A stretch of DNA of 64,000 nt from Actinosynnema sp. ALI-1.44 (GCF_001984155.1 NZ_MTQO01000050.1:186001-250000); one strand, 5' to 3'; counted from the stretch's first letter, positions 9,582 to 18,807 are shown. The notes: generated by a model not told the origin, from the letters alone. A program made the numbers and translations.

Positions 9582-10973
9582 GTGCCTCTGGTCCGCCGCG
9601 TGAAGGCGGCAGCGGTGCTGACGGCGGTGCTCGCCACCCTGTGCGCGCTGCCGGCCGCAGCCGACCCCACCGACGCCGAGTGCGTCAGCGGGACTCGTAC
9701 GGTATCCCGCTACATCGTCGTGTTCGCCCCCGGCACGCCCTCGGCGCAGGCGCAGGGCGAGATCACCGCCGCCTGCGGCGTCTCCACCGTCTACTACCCG
9801 CAGATCTCGGTGGCGGTGGCGACGTCTGCCGACAGCCGGTTCATCGACCGGATCGGCGTCGACCGCGCCTTCAGCGCGCAACGCGCGACCAGCCGCAAGC
9901 GCAAGGCCGAGGAGACCCCCTCGTCCTCGTCAATCCGCCGTTCGGCGACCGTGCCGTCCACGGACCGCGCGGACGAGCAGTGGGACATGACGATGATCAA
10001 CGCCGACGCCGCCCACGAAGTGACGACAGGCAACCGTGACGTCGTCGTCGGCGTGCTCGACTCAGGCATCGACGCCACCCACCCCGACCTGAAGGACGCC
10101 GTAGACCCCGCGCTGTCCGCAGGCTGCCTCACCGGGCGCCCCGACACAACCCCGGCGGCCTGGGCGCCCAAGAACTCACCGCACGGCACACACGTCGCAG
10201 GCACGATCGCCGCGGCCAACGACGGCAAGGGCATCACCGGCGTCGCTCCGGGCGTCAGCCTCGCATCGGTGCGCGTGGTCGACGACGACGGCCGCATCTA
10301 CCCCGAGTACGCGGTGTGCGGCTTCATGTGGGCCGCGGAAAAGCGCATGAACGTCACCAACAGCAGCTACTTCGTCGACCCATGGCTGTTCACGTGCTCG
10401 AAAGGCGGACAGCGGGTGGTGCTCGAAGCGCTCACACGCGCGGTGAAGTACGCCTACTCGCGAGGCGTGATGAACGTGGCGGCGGCGACGAACGAGAACG
10501 TCGACATGGCCAACCCGCCGAACGCCAACTGCCGCGTGCTCCCGGCGGGATTGCGGGAAGTGCTCGCGGTGTCGTCGGTCGGAGCGGACAAGGTGAAGGC
10601 CGGGTACAGCGCCTATGGGCTCGGCGTGATCGACGTGACCGCGCCCGGCGGAGAACGGCTGCGCGGCACCGGCAATCCCGAGAGCGGCTGCGTTCTGTCC
10701 ACGGTGCCAGGGGGGTACGCGCGGTACTGCGGTACTTCCATGGCGGCGCCGCATGTTTCGGGCGTGATCGCGTTGCTGGCTTCGACGCATCCGAACGCGT
10801 CCCCGGCGAGGCTGACGCGGTTGCTGAACGAGCAGTCCCAGGCCGTGCCGTGCCCGGCGGACTACGACCTCAACAAGACAGGCACCCAGGACGCCTACTG
10901 CGCGGGATACGCGCCGTACAACGGGTTCTACGGGCACGGGTTGGTTGACGCCCTGGCCGCGGTGACGAACTAA
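9582..10973 (+). CDS. Secreted subtilisin-like serine protease (S8)
   Basis: Extracellular endopeptidase of about 463 residues: Sec signal peptide (RRVK, hydrophobic stretch, ALPAAA, cleavage near residue 29), a propeptide of about 100 residues with YIVVFAPG, then the peptidase domain. The triad is visible as Asp in VLDSGID, His in HGTHVAGT and Ser in GTSMAAPH. Several extra cysteines suggest disulfides. The start GTG 9582 has GGAGG nine bases upstream; GTG 9528 is an alternative that adds 18 residues. It lies between two radical-SAM-related genes and on the opposite strand, so it was probably inserted there. Confidence 0.92.
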   Translation: MPLVRRVKAAAVLTAVLATLCALPAAADPTDAECVSGTRTVSRYIVVFAPGTPSAQAQGEITAACGVSTVYYPQISVAVATSADSRFIDRIGVDRAFSAQRATSRKRKAEETPSSSSIRRSATVPSTDRADEQWDMTMINADAAHEVTTGNRDVVVGVLDSGIDATHPDLKDAVDPALSAGCLTGRPDTTPAAWAPKNSPHGTHVAGTIAAANDGKGITGVAPGVSLASVRVVDDDGRIYPEYAVCGFMWAAEKRMNVTNSSYFVDPWLFTCSKGGQRVVLEALTRAVKYAYSRGVMNVAAATNENVDMANPPNANCRVLPAGLREVLAVSSVGADKVKAGYSAYGLGVIDVTAPGGERLRGTGNPESGCVLSTVPGGYARYCGTSMAAPHVSGVIALLASTHPNASPARLTRLLNEQSQAVPCPADYDLNKTGTQDAYCAGYAPYNGFYGHGLVDALAAVTN

Positions 10974-10996
10974 CCTCGACTGCTTGCCGACAAGCG

Positions 10997-11028
10997 ACAG
11001 GGCGGGCTCCGCGTGGAGCCCGCCCTGT
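10997..11028. terminator. Bidirectional hairpin between converging genes
   Basis: Perfect 14-bp arms (10997-11010 and 11015-11028) with a 4-base loop, placed between the stops of the subtilase and the TIGR03960 gene. GC-rich without a long U-tract, typical for actinobacteria. Confidence 0.8.
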
Positions 11029-11042
11029 GTCGTCGCCGCCGG

Positions 11043-12965
11043 TCAGACCGGGGTCAGCGGCAGGAGTTTCTTGCCGGTCGGCCCGACCTCGATGGTCGTT
11101 CCCATGGTCGGGCAGACACCGCAGTCGAAGCACGGGGTCCAGCGGCAGTCGTCGAGTTCCTGCTCGTCCAGCGCGTCCTGCCAGTCGTCCCAGAGCCACT
11201 GGCGGTCCAGGCCGGAGTCCAGGTGGTCCCACGGCAGGACCTCCGTCTCGCCGCGTTCGCGCGTGGTGAACCAGTCGAGGTCGACGCCCAGCGGTTCCAG
11301 CTCCGCCTTGGCCGCGTCGACCCACCGGTCGAACGAGAAGTGCTCGCCCCAGCCGTCGAAGCGGCCTCCTTCGCGCCAGACGCGTTCGATCACGCGGCCG
11401 ACTCGCCGGTCGCCCCGGGACAGCAGTCCTTCGATCAGGCTCGGTTTGCCGTCGTGGTACCGCATTCCGATGTTGCGGGCCAGGCTTCGGTCCGAGTTGA
11501 TCTCCGCGCGCAGCTTGCGCAGCCGGTTGTCCACTGTGTCCGGATCGCACTGCGCCGCCCACTGGAACGGGGTGTGCGGCTTGGGCACGAACCCGCCGAT
11601 CGAGATGGTGCAGCGGATGTCGTTGCGCCCGGCCGCTTTCCGGCCCGCGCGGATGACTTCCTTGGCCATGTGCGCGATCTGCAGCACGTCCTCGTCGGTC
11701 TCGGTCGGCAGCCCGCACATGAAGTACAGCTTCACCTGGCGCCAGCCGTTGGCGAACGCCGTCGACACCGTGCGGATCAGGTCCTCTTCGGACACCATCT
11801 TGTTGATCACGCGCCGGATCCGTTCACTGCCGCCTTCCGGCGCGAACGTCAGGCCGGATCGCCTTCCGTTGCGCGACAGCTCGTTCGCGAGATCCACGTT
11901 GAACGCGTCGACGCGGGTGCTCGGCAGCGACAGCCCGGTGTTCGTGCCTTCGTAGCGGTCCGCGAGACCCTTGGTCACCTGCGCGATCTCCGAGTGGTCC
12001 GCGCTGGACAACGACAGCAGGCCGACTTCCTCGAACCCGCTCGCGTCCAGCCCCTTGCGGACCATCTCGCCGATGCCCTCGATGGAACGCTCGCGCACCG
12101 GCCGCGTGATCATGCCCGCCTGGCAGAACCGGCAGCCGCGGGTGCAACCGCGGAAGATCTCGACGCTCATCCGCTCGTGCACGCTCTCGGCCAGCGGCAC
12201 CAGCGGCTGCTTCGGGTACGGCCACGCGTCGAGGTCCATCGTCGTGCGCTTGGCCACCCGCTCGGGCACGCGGTCGCGGTTGGGGCGGGTGTACGCGAGC
12301 TCGCCCTCAGGCGTGTAGCCCACGTCGTAGAAGCGCGGGATGTAGACGTTGCCGCGTTCGGCGAGCCTGGTCAGCAGCTCGATCCGGCCCCCGGGCCGCC
12401 CTTCGCCCTTCCAGCGCCGGATGACCTCGGTGATGTCCAGCACGGCTTCCTCGCCGTCGCCGAGGACCACCGCGTCGAGGTAGTCGGCCATCGGCTCCGG
12501 GTTGAACGCCGAGTGCCCACCGGCCAGCACCACCGGGTGGTCCTCGGTGCGGTCGGCCGCGCGCAGCGGGATGCCGGCGAGGTCCAGCGCGGTCAGCAGG
12601 TTCGTGTAGCCCAGCTCGGTCGCGAAGCTCACACCGAGCATGTCGAACGCGCCCACCGGGCGGTGCCCGTCGACGGTGAACTGGGGCACGCCGTGCTCTC
12701 GCATCAGCTTCTCGAGGTCCGGCCAGACCGAGTACGTGCGTTCGGCCAGCACGTCCGGCAGCTCGTTGAGGATCTCGTAGAGGATCATCACGCCCTGGTT
12801 GGGCAGGCCCACCTCGTAGGCGTCGGGGTACATCAGCGCCCAGCGGACTGTGGCGGAATCCCAGTCCTTCACCGTCGCGTTGAGCTCACCGCCGACGTAC
12901 TGCACCGGCTTGGCCACCTGGGGCAGCAGCGACTCCAGCTTCGGGAAAACGGACTCGACACTCAC
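11043..12965 (-). CDS. TIGR03960 family B12-binding-domain radical SAM protein
   Basis: About 640 residues. The N-terminal half is B12-binding-like (ALMYPDAYEVGLPNQG, MLGVSFATELGYTNLL, VVLAGGHSAFNPEPM), followed by the radical SAM core with the CxxxCxxC cluster site in FRGCTRGCRFCQAG. A cysteine-rich tail (TPCFDCGVCPTMG) may hold another cluster. The function is unknown; the family travels with DUF2344 proteins, here at 8631-9359. I take GTG 12965 (VSVESVFPKL) as start because the longer frame reaching 13073 would overlap the upstream gene by almost 80 bp. Confidence 0.9.
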   Translation of the reverse strand: MSVESVFPKLESLLPQVAKPVQYVGGELNATVKDWDSATVRWALMYPDAYEVGLPNQGVMILYEILNELPDVLAERTYSVWPDLEKLMREHGVPQFTVDGHRPVGAFDMLGVSFATELGYTNLLTALDLAGIPLRAADRTEDHPVVLAGGHSAFNPEPMADYLDAVVLGDGEEAVLDITEVIRRWKGEGRPGGRIELLTRLAERGNVYIPRFYDVGYTPEGELAYTRPNRDRVPERVAKRTTMDLDAWPYPKQPLVPLAESVHERMSVEIFRGCTRGCRFCQAGMITRPVRERSIEGIGEMVRKGLDASGFEEVGLLSLSSADHSEIAQVTKGLADRYEGTNTGLSLPSTRVDAFNVDLANELSRNGRRSGLTFAPEGGSERIRRVINKMVSEEDLIRTVSTAFANGWRQVKLYFMCGLPTETDEDVLQIAHMAKEVIRAGRKAAGRNDIRCTISIGGFVPKPHTPFQWAAQCDPDTVDNRLRKLRAEINSDRSLARNIGMRYHDGKPSLIEGLLSRGDRRVGRVIERVWREGGRFDGWGEHFSFDRWVDAAKAELEPLGVDLDWFTTRERGETEVLPWDHLDSGLDRQWLWDDWQDALDEQELDDCRWTPCFDCGVCPTMGTTIEVGPTGKKLLPLTPV

Positions 12966-12994
12966 AGGGAACCAGGGTAGCGGCCCGGAGAGCA

Positions 12995-13981
12995 TCACCC
13001 CCGACGAGGGAGTTCGATGACGCCGAAACCCGCCAGCACGCCGGTCAGAGCGAGCGCGGCGAGCACCGCCCACGCCACGGGGTGGCCGAGGTTCATCGTC
13101 CAGCCGATGCCGACGCGTTTGTGCACGAAGACGGCGGAATCCTGCCGGTTGACGTAGACGAGTCCGCCCAGGCGCCAGCGCCGGTCGTCGTCGCGTTGCG
13201 TCAACCCGCTGTCCTCGTGTTCCTCACCGGGCATCGCGGGCAGGCGATGCCCGGCTTGACCCGCCCAAGTCGACCACCCGACGAACACGATGACGACAGC
13301 GGCTGTCGGCACGACCGCCACCGCTTCCCAGCCCGGGGTGCCGTCCAGCAGGATCGTCAGGTTCATCGCCGCGACCAGCAGCATCATCAGCCGGGCGGTG
13401 CCACGCAGGTAGACCCGGTATCTGCGCGCGGAGCCGACGGGCTGGGCGGCGTCCAGGTCGGGCCGGGCACGCACGCTCACCCGGACCGCGAGCGGCACGA
13501 GCACAGTGATCACCACCATCGGGATCACGTCACCCCGACGACCCAGGACCATGGCAACCACCAGCACCACCACCGCGGGCAACAGCCACAACAGCGGTAC
13601 TCGGACGGGATCGGTGCGGAACGTGGTGTCCACGGTCACGCCATAGCGGTGTTCGGCCTGCCACCACTCGGCGCGCTTGATCGCTCGCAGCCGCCGGTGC
13701 GCGAGCGCGTAACAGGCGATGTGGGCGATCACCAGCCCGTTGGCGAAAATCCCGACGACGACGGCGTCGTCGTACGCGACGACGCAGACGAGCACGGCGA
13801 TCGCCGAGACGGCCGCCACCCGGAGCAGGTAGACGCGGCGGACGCCCCGGACCGCCGGGTCCGCCGCGCGGACCGCCGCGACCTGCACACCGAACGGCAG
13901 CGTCGGGCGCATCAGCACCGGCACGGCGAGGGCCAGCCCGGTCAGCAGGACGACCACCAGCAGGGCTGCCGGCCCGGTCAC
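12995..13981 (-). CDS. Membrane protein with DUF1648/DUF5808-like C-terminus
   Basis: 328 residues with about seven hydrophobic segments and a C-terminal soluble piece (DRRWRLGGLVYVNRQDS, then KRVGIGWTMNLG) matching the DUF5808 pattern. Such proteins sit directly after YtrA-type GntR regulators, as here: its start overlaps the regulator's stop by 4 bp. In Bacillus related proteins take part in cell-wall stress or signal-dependent ABC export. The function is inferred only from this company. Confidence 0.75.
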   Translation of the reverse strand: MTGPAALLVVVLLTGLALAVPVLMRPTLPFGVQVAAVRAADPAVRGVRRVYLLRVAAVSAIAVLVCVVAYDDAVVVGIFANGLVIAHIACYALAHRRLRAIKRAEWWQAEHRYGVTVDTTFRTDPVRVPLLWLLPAVVVLVVAMVLGRRGDVIPMVVITVLVPLAVRVSVRARPDLDAAQPVGSARRYRVYLRGTARLMMLLVAAMNLTILLDGTPGWEAVAVVPTAAVVIVFVGWSTWAGQAGHRLPAMPGEEHEDSGLTQRDDDRRWRLGGLVYVNRQDSAVFVHKRVGIGWTMNLGHPVAWAVLAALALTGVLAGFGVIELPRRG

Positions 13982-14379
13982 GGGTGCACGCCCTCGTACT
14001 GATCCAGCAGCACCTTGACGCGTTTGACCAGGTCGGACCGGGTGAAGCCCTGGACGGCCGCTTCGGCGAGGATGACTCGCATCCGGCTGTCCCAGTCGTC
14101 GATGAAGCCCGGCTCCGGCGGGCCGGTGTTCGGGTCCCTGCGCACCACGGCGCCGCTCTTGCGGTTGATCCGGATCACGCCCTGCTGTTTGAGCTGGTCG
14201 TACGCCTTGCTCACGGTCAGGAAGTTGATCCCGAAGTCCGACGCCAGCTGCCTGGTCGACGGCAGCGGGTCGCCCTCCTTGAGCACGCCGTAAGCGATCG
14301 CTTCCAGGATCCGGTCGCGGATCTGCTGGTAGATCGGCACATCGCTGTCCAGGTCCAGTGTCAGCTCCATGACCGGCAT
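13978..14379 (-). CDS. GntR-family regulator, YtrA subfamily
   Basis: 133 residues: a winged helix (PIYQQIRDRILEAIAYGVL, PLPSTRQLASDFGINFLTVSKAYDQL) and only about 50 further residues. That short tail is the mark of YtrA repressors, which control neighbouring ABC transporters. It is divergent from the ABC operon at 14448 with only 68 bp between, and that gap is strikingly AT-rich and carries an inverted repeat. It likely represses both sides and responds to a cell-envelope or peptide signal. Confidence 0.88.
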   Translation of the reverse strand: MPVMELTLDLDSDVPIYQQIRDRILEAIAYGVLKEGDPLPSTRQLASDFGINFLTVSKAYDQLKQQGVIRINRKSGAVVRRDPNTGPPEPGFIDDWDSRMRVILAEAAVQGFTRSDLVKRVKVLLDQYEGVHP

Positions 14380-14394
14380 GCTACCTACAGCGAC

Positions 14395-14423
14395 TATCTG
14401 TTATACATGAACTACTACAGATA
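14395..14423. promoter_or_regulatory. Candidate YtrA-type operator in an AT-rich divergent promoter
   Basis: TATCTGT at 14395-14401 and ACAGATA at 14417-14423 form a perfect 7-bp inverted repeat with a 15-base spacer. The stretch 14383-14435 is far richer in A/T than anything nearby and holds TATAC/TATAA-like -10 elements for both directions. Confidence 0.55.
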
Positions 14424-14447
14424 CAAGTCCTCAATCAGGGGGTGGAG

Positions 14448-15164
14448 ATGATCCGAGTACGACAGCTCCGCAAGGTGTTCGGCACGGCATCCAGTGCGGT
14501 GACGGCGGTCGAAGACCTCAGCTTCGACGTCGAGCCGGGCGCGGTGACGGGGTTCCTCGGGCCGAACGGAGCGGGCAAGACCACGACGCTGCGGATGATC
14601 CTCGGGCTGGTCACACCGACCGCCGGTACCGCGACCATCGGTGAAAGGCGATACGCGGACCTGCCGAACCCGTCCGGCACGGTCGGAGCCGTGCTGGACA
14701 AGTCCGCCTTCCACCCGGGCCGCACATGCCGCGACCACCTCCGCGTGTACGCACGGATGGGCGGCTACCCGGACTCACGAGTGGCCGAGGTACTCGACCT
14801 GGTCGGCGCCACCTCATACGCGCACCGCCAGGCGCGGGGCCTGTCCACCGGAATGCGGCAACGCCTGAACCTGGCGACGGCGTTGCTCGGCGACCCGAGG
14901 GTGCTGATCCTCGACGAGCCCAGCAACGGTCTCGACCCGGAAGGCATCGCATGGCTGCGCCGGTTCCTGCGTGACCTGGCCGAGCAGGGGCGCACGGTCC
15001 TGGTCTCCAGCCACGTGCTGAGCGAAGCCGAGCAGATGGTGGACCACGTGGTGATCATCAGCCGCGGCCGTCTGGTCACGGCGGGCCCCCTCACGGAAGT
15101 GACCAGGCACGGCACCCTCGAACAGACCTACCTCGCACTCACCGGAGCCGGAGCCACCGCATGA
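14448..15164 (+). CDS. ABC transporter ATP-binding protein (exporter type)
   Basis: 238 residues. Walker A GPNGAGKTT, a degenerate signature LSTGMRQRL, Walker B VLILDEPSNGLDPEG and the switch HVLSEAEQ are all visible. It powers the permease that follows with an ATGA overlap. ATG 14448 is preferred over the GTG two codons upstream because the G-run at 14437-14442 then sits at a usable distance. Together with the divergent YtrA-like regulator this resembles the Bacillus YtrBC-type systems induced by cell-wall antibiotics; the substrate is unknown. Confidence 0.9.
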   Translation: MIRVRQLRKVFGTASSAVTAVEDLSFDVEPGAVTGFLGPNGAGKTTTLRMILGLVTPTAGTATIGERRYADLPNPSGTVGAVLDKSAFHPGRTCRDHLRVYARMGGYPDSRVAEVLDLVGATSYAHRQARGLSTGMRQRLNLATALLGDPRVLILDEPSNGLDPEGIAWLRRFLRDLAEQGRTVLVSSHVLSEAEQMVDHVVIISRGRLVTAGPLTEVTRHGTLEQTYLALTGAGATA

Positions 15165-15988
15165 CCACCATGACCACCATGACCAGAGTGACCACGGCGA
15201 CCGCGTTGATGAGCGCCGAGGCACGGCGGCTGTCCAGCACCCGGCTGTGGCTGTGGGGCCTGCTCGGCGCGCTGGCCACGGGCGGACTGGTGTTCCTGCT
15301 GGCGATGGTCGGCCCGGAGAACTTCGACCCGCCGATGCCCGGCCTGGCCACCGCGGCGGGCACACAGATGCTGCTGGGCATGGCCGGCCTGCTGGCGTTC
15401 GTCCCGGCACTGCTGGGTACGACGGCCGTGACAGCCGAGTACCGGCACCAGACGATCACGTTCACGTACCTGTTCGCGCCCCGACGCGGCACGGTCTTGG
15501 CGGCGAAGCTCAGCGTCTACGCCTTGGCCGGGCTCGCGTACGGGGTCATCGTGGCGGTGGTCGCGGGAGCCGGGCTTGTCGTCGCCGCGTCGGTGCACGG
15601 CGTCAGCCTTGGGTTGCCGACAAGCGACGTCGTCGGCTTTCTGGTCCGACTGGTCGCCATGATGACCGTGTACACGTTGCTCGGCGTGGCGTTCGGAGCG
15701 TTGCTGCGCAACCAGGTGACCGCGCTTGTGGTGCTGGGTGGTTACTTCTACATGGGCGAAACGCTCCTGCTGCTGATCCCCGGCGTGAACGCGGTCTACC
15801 CGTTCCTGCCCGGCGGCGCCAGCGCGGGCCTGACCGGGTTCACCTACGTCGCCCAAGCCGTCTCACAGAGCGGCATATCCACGCCGCACCTGTTGTCCGC
15901 CCCGCTCGGCGCGCTCGTCCTGCTCGGCTACGTCGCCGTTGCCGCTGTGCTCGCGTTCGGCACGTCCCTGCGCCGGGACGTCACCTAA
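15161..15988 (+). CDS. ABC-2 type permease
   Basis: 275 residues with six hydrophobic segments, beginning with a repeated MTTMTTMT. It is the membrane partner of the preceding ATPase (4-bp overlap). The conserved stretch TTAVTAEYRHQTITFTYLF with the following FAPRRGTVLAAK is typical of ABC-2 permeases that export lipids, peptides or drugs. Its stop codon interlocks with that of the opposing permease (4-bp tail overlap). Confidence 0.85.
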   Translation: MTTMTTMTRVTTATALMSAEARRLSSTRLWLWGLLGALATGGLVFLLAMVGPENFDPPMPGLATAAGTQMLLGMAGLLAFVPALLGTTAVTAEYRHQTITFTYLFAPRRGTVLAAKLSVYALAGLAYGVIVAVVAGAGLVVAASVHGVSLGLPTSDVVGFLVRLVAMMTVYTLLGVAFGALLRNQVTALVVLGGYFYMGETLLLLIPGVNAVYPFLPGGASAGLTGFTYVAQAVSQSGISTPHLLSAPLGALVLLGYVAVAAVLAFGTSLRRDVT

Positions 15989-16791
15989 CTCAGCAACAGC
16001 TTCCCCAACCGACGACCCGCCACGAGCAGCCCGACGACGGCCATCACCACGAAGTACGCCAAGTGCCCGAGCATCGCCCATTCCAGGACGCCCGCGGTGA
16101 GCCCTCGCATCAGCTCCACCGCGTGGTACAGCGGGGAGAGCCGCACGATCCACTGCAGACCCTCCGGGTAGACGCTCAACGGGTAGAAGGTCGCGGAGAA
16201 CAGGAACATCGGCAGCAGCGCCAGTTGCACGAGGTCGAAGTCCTGCCAGGACCGCATGAACGTCGTGCACGCCATGCCGACCGCGGCGAACGCCAACGCC
16301 ACGAGCAGCACCACCGGCAGCGCCAGGATCGTCCACGGCGAGGACGTCAGGCCGACGACGGAGATCACGGTCAGGAAGCCGGTCGCGTAGATCGCGCCGC
16401 GGATCAGCGCCCACGAGACCTCGCCGATCGCCACGTCGAACGGGCCGAGCGGAGTGGCGAGCATGCCGTCGTAAACCTTGGCGTACTTGAGTTTGAAGAA
16501 GATGTTGAACGTGGAGTCGTACACGGCTCCGTTCATCGCCGACGCGGCCAGCAGCGCGGGCGCGACATACGCCGCGTAACTCATGGTCTGGCCGCCCGGC
16601 CCGACCACGTCGCCGATCAGGCGGCTGAACCCGATGCCCATCGCGAACAGGTAGAAGAACGACTCGAAGAAGCCGGAGAGAACGGTCATCCACGCGCGGC
16701 GGTTGACCAGGTACGAACGCTCGATGACCGCACGGGCGCGACGCGCGTACAACCCGGGAGGCAACACCCGCCAGACAAGTCCGACACTCAC
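15985..16791 (-). CDS. ABC-2 type permease (second of pair)
   Basis: 268 residues, starting at GTG 16791 (VSVGLVWRV), two bases after the stop of the preceding permease. Six membrane segments; the hallmark block is KYAKVYDGMLATPLGPFDVAIGE, with ATFYPLSVYPEGLQWI later, as in DrrB/NodJ-like exporters. The upstream continuation of this frame to 17562 is a shadow of the neighbouring permease. The three-gene set recalls the M. tuberculosis Rv2686c-Rv2688c drug exporter; this is a family-level comparison only. Confidence 0.88.
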   Translation of the reverse strand: MSVGLVWRVLPPGLYARRARAVIERSYLVNRRAWMTVLSGFFESFFYLFAMGIGFSRLIGDVVGPGGQTMSYAAYVAPALLAASAMNGAVYDSTFNIFFKLKYAKVYDGMLATPLGPFDVAIGEVSWALIRGAIYATGFLTVISVVGLTSSPWTILALPVVLLVALAFAAVGMACTTFMRSWQDFDLVQLALLPMFLFSATFYPLSVYPEGLQWIVRLSPLYHAVELMRGLTAGVLEWAMLGHLAYFVVMAVVGLLVAGRRLGKLLLS

Positions 16792-16793
16792 CG

Positions 16794-17573
16794 CTAGACC
16801 TCCAGCCTGCGTCGGAAATACCGGACCGTCAGGAACCACCCGACGGCGGACAGCGCGAGCAGGTACGCCACATGCCCGAGCACCGGCCAGAGTTCGAAGT
16901 TCCAGAAAGCGGCGGCACGGGTGAGCTCGGTGCCGTGCCACAGCGGGGTGATCCACGCGAGCGGGCGCACGACCGCGGGGAGTTCGCTGACCGGGTAGAA
17001 CGTGCCCGCCAGCAGCGTCATCGGCAGCACGATGAACCGGAACACCGGGTTGAACTTGTCCCCCTCGCCCTCGACGGTCGCGGCGAACGCGACCAGCGGC
17101 GCGGCGAACGCCATCCCGGTCAGCACGGCGAACACGAGCGACAGGACGATGCCCGGCCCGGCCGCCGCGCCGAGCGCGGTGCCGATGATCGCGAACACGG
17201 TCAGCGAGAACGTCAACCTGCCCAGGATCCACAGCAGCTGACCGGTGGCGACCTGGGCCGGGGTGATCGGTGTCGCCGTCATGCCCCAGTACACGCGGCT
17301 CCACTTGAAGCCCGAGAGGATCGGGAACGTCGACTCGCCCGCCGCGTTCTGGATCGCCGCGGCGGCCAGCATCGCGGGCATCAGGTAGACGACGTAGCTG
17401 TAGCCGTGGGTGAGCCCGCCGGGCTGGATCTGCGAGCCGAGCCCGAACCCCATGGCCACCAGGAAGAAAACCGGGCTGAGCAGGGACGAGAAGACCGTCG
17501 CCCGCCAGTTGCGGCGGTACCAGGTCCACATCGACTCGACCACCAGCAGCCGGGCCTGCCAAGGGCGCAGCAT
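16794..17573 (-). CDS. ABC-2 type permease (first of pair)
   Basis: 259 residues. Start ATG 17573 overlaps the ATPase stop by one base (TGATG). The block KWSRVYWGMTATPITPAQVATGQ and AGTFYPVSELPAVVRPLAW parallel the second permease, so the two probably form a heterodimeric channel with the ATPase. The membrane-distal part begins with a short charged helix and RNWRATVFSSLLSP. Confidence 0.9.
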   Translation of the reverse strand: MLRPWQARLLVVESMWTWYRRNWRATVFSSLLSPVFFLVAMGFGLGSQIQPGGLTHGYSYVVYLMPAMLAAAAIQNAAGESTFPILSGFKWSRVYWGMTATPITPAQVATGQLLWILGRLTFSLTVFAIIGTALGAAAGPGIVLSLVFAVLTGMAFAAPLVAFAATVEGEGDKFNPVFRFIVLPMTLLAGTFYPVSELPAVVRPLAWITPLWHGTELTRAAAFWNFELWPVLGHVAYLLALSAVGWFLTVRYFRRRLEV

Positions 17574-18496
17574 CAGTCCACCAACGTCCGGCCAGTCAGG
17601 CGCAGGAACACGTCCTCGAGCGTGGAGCGGCGAACCAGGCTGGACACCGGCGTCACTCCCCTGGTGTGCGCCGCGGCCAGCGCCGCCTCGCCGTCGGTGG
17701 TGTAGACCAGGACCCGGTCCGGCAGGACCTCCACGCGCTCGCCGAGATCCCGCACCGGCTCGGGGTCCTGCTCGCCCGGCGGGAACCGCAGTTCGAGGAC
17801 CTCCTTGGTGGAGTAGCGGTCGATCAGCTGACTGGGACTGCCCTCGGCGGCGATCCTGCCCTTGTCCATCACCACGAGCCGGTCGCACAGCTGCTCCGCC
17901 TCGTCCATGTAGTGCGTGGTCACGATCAGCGTGACCCCCTGCTGCTTGAGCCGGAACAACCGGTCCCACAACAGGTGCCGGGCCTGCGGGTCCAGGCCGG
18001 TCGTCGGCTCGTCGAGCAGCAGCAACTCGGGGTCGTTGACCAGGGACCTGGCGATGGTCAGGCGCCGCTTCATCCCGCCGGACAACGGTTCGACCTCGTC
18101 GTCGGCGCGGTCGGCCAGCTGCGCGAACTCCAGCAACTCGGCCGCCTTGTCACGGACGTGTTTGCGGGACAGCCCGAAGTACCGCCCGTACACCTGGAGG
18201 TTCTGCCGGACAGTCAGCTCGTTGTCGAGGTTGTCCTGCTGCGGCACGACGCCGAGCCGGGCGCGGATCTTGGGCCCTTCCACGGTCGGGTCCATCCCCA
18301 GCACACGCAACTCGCCGCCGGACCGCGGCGAGACACACGCGACCATCCGCATGGTGGACGACTTGCCCGCACCGTTGGGACCCAGGAACCCGAACGCCTC
18401 GCCCTTGCGCACCTCGATGTCGATGCCGGCGACAGCCTCGAAGTCCCCAAACCGTTTGGTCAGCCCCTCGGCCAGGACCAGAGGATCAACAGACAC
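17573..18496 (-). CDS. ABC transporter ATP-binding protein, DrrA/NodI-like
   Basis: 307 residues. Walker A GPNGAGKSST, signature LSGGMKRRL, Walker B LLLLDEPTTGLDPQ and THYMDEAEQL are all present. A C-terminal extension of about 80 residues, typical of drug-exporter ATPases, follows. GTG start. First gene of a three-gene exporter operon with two permeases. Upstream lies the gene-free repeat region, so the promoter should be in 18497-18620. Confidence 0.92.
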   Translation of the reverse strand: MSVDPLVLAEGLTKRFGDFEAVAGIDIEVRKGEAFGFLGPNGAGKSSTMRMVACVSPRSGGELRVLGMDPTVEGPKIRARLGVVPQQDNLDNELTVRQNLQVYGRYFGLSRKHVRDKAAELLEFAQLADRADDEVEPLSGGMKRRLTIARSLVNDPELLLLDEPTTGLDPQARHLLWDRLFRLKQQGVTLIVTTHYMDEAEQLCDRLVVMDKGRIAAEGSPSQLIDRYSTKEVLELRFPPGEQDPEPVRDLGERVEVLPDRVLVYTTDGEAALAAAHTRGVTPVSSLVRRSTLEDVFLRLTGRTLVD

Positions 18497-18643
18497 CAGG
18501 GCACCTTAACCGCCACCACCGACAAACGGCGGGTGGATTACCCGCTTCCACCTCACAGGACAGCCCCCACCCGGCAGGCTTCATCAAGGTCGCCGTCGTT
18601 TACCGGTCTTGTTTGTCGGGTCTCGGCCTGGGTTGGTGTGGAG

Positions 18644-18658
18644 TGTGCAGCCTGCACA
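18644..18658. repeat. 15-nt palindrome at edge of the repeat cluster
   Basis: TGTGCAG and CTGCACA flank a single central C: a perfect 7-bp inverted repeat, suited either to a protein dimer or to a hairpin base. Confidence 0.5.
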
Positions 18659-18679
18659 GGGTGGTGCTTCGGGGTTTGT

Positions 18680-18807
18680 CCCTTCCGTATGGCCTGGGCG
18701 CGGCCCAACCACACGTGTCCAGAGGTCCGCCAGCACAACCAGCCCCGACGACAGCGCAACGGACCTCTTGACGCGTGTGGTTGCCTCTGGCAGGCCGTAC
18801 GGAAGGG
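18680..18807. repeat. Long imperfect inverted repeat 1 (arms about 50 nt)
   Basis: Left arm 18680-18729, right arm 18760-18807. Segments CCCTTCCGTAyGGCCTG and AACCACACGyGTCmAGAGGTCCG pair almost completely. Two of the differences are G-U wobbles if the plus strand is transcribed. The loop is about 30 bases. Both arms are homologous to those of the repeat at 19092-19225. Confidence 0.75.

Noticed and set aside
11013-12980. Plus-strand 655-codon frame opposite the TIGR03960 gene
   Set aside because: His/Arg/Val-rich mirror of the real gene on the other strand.
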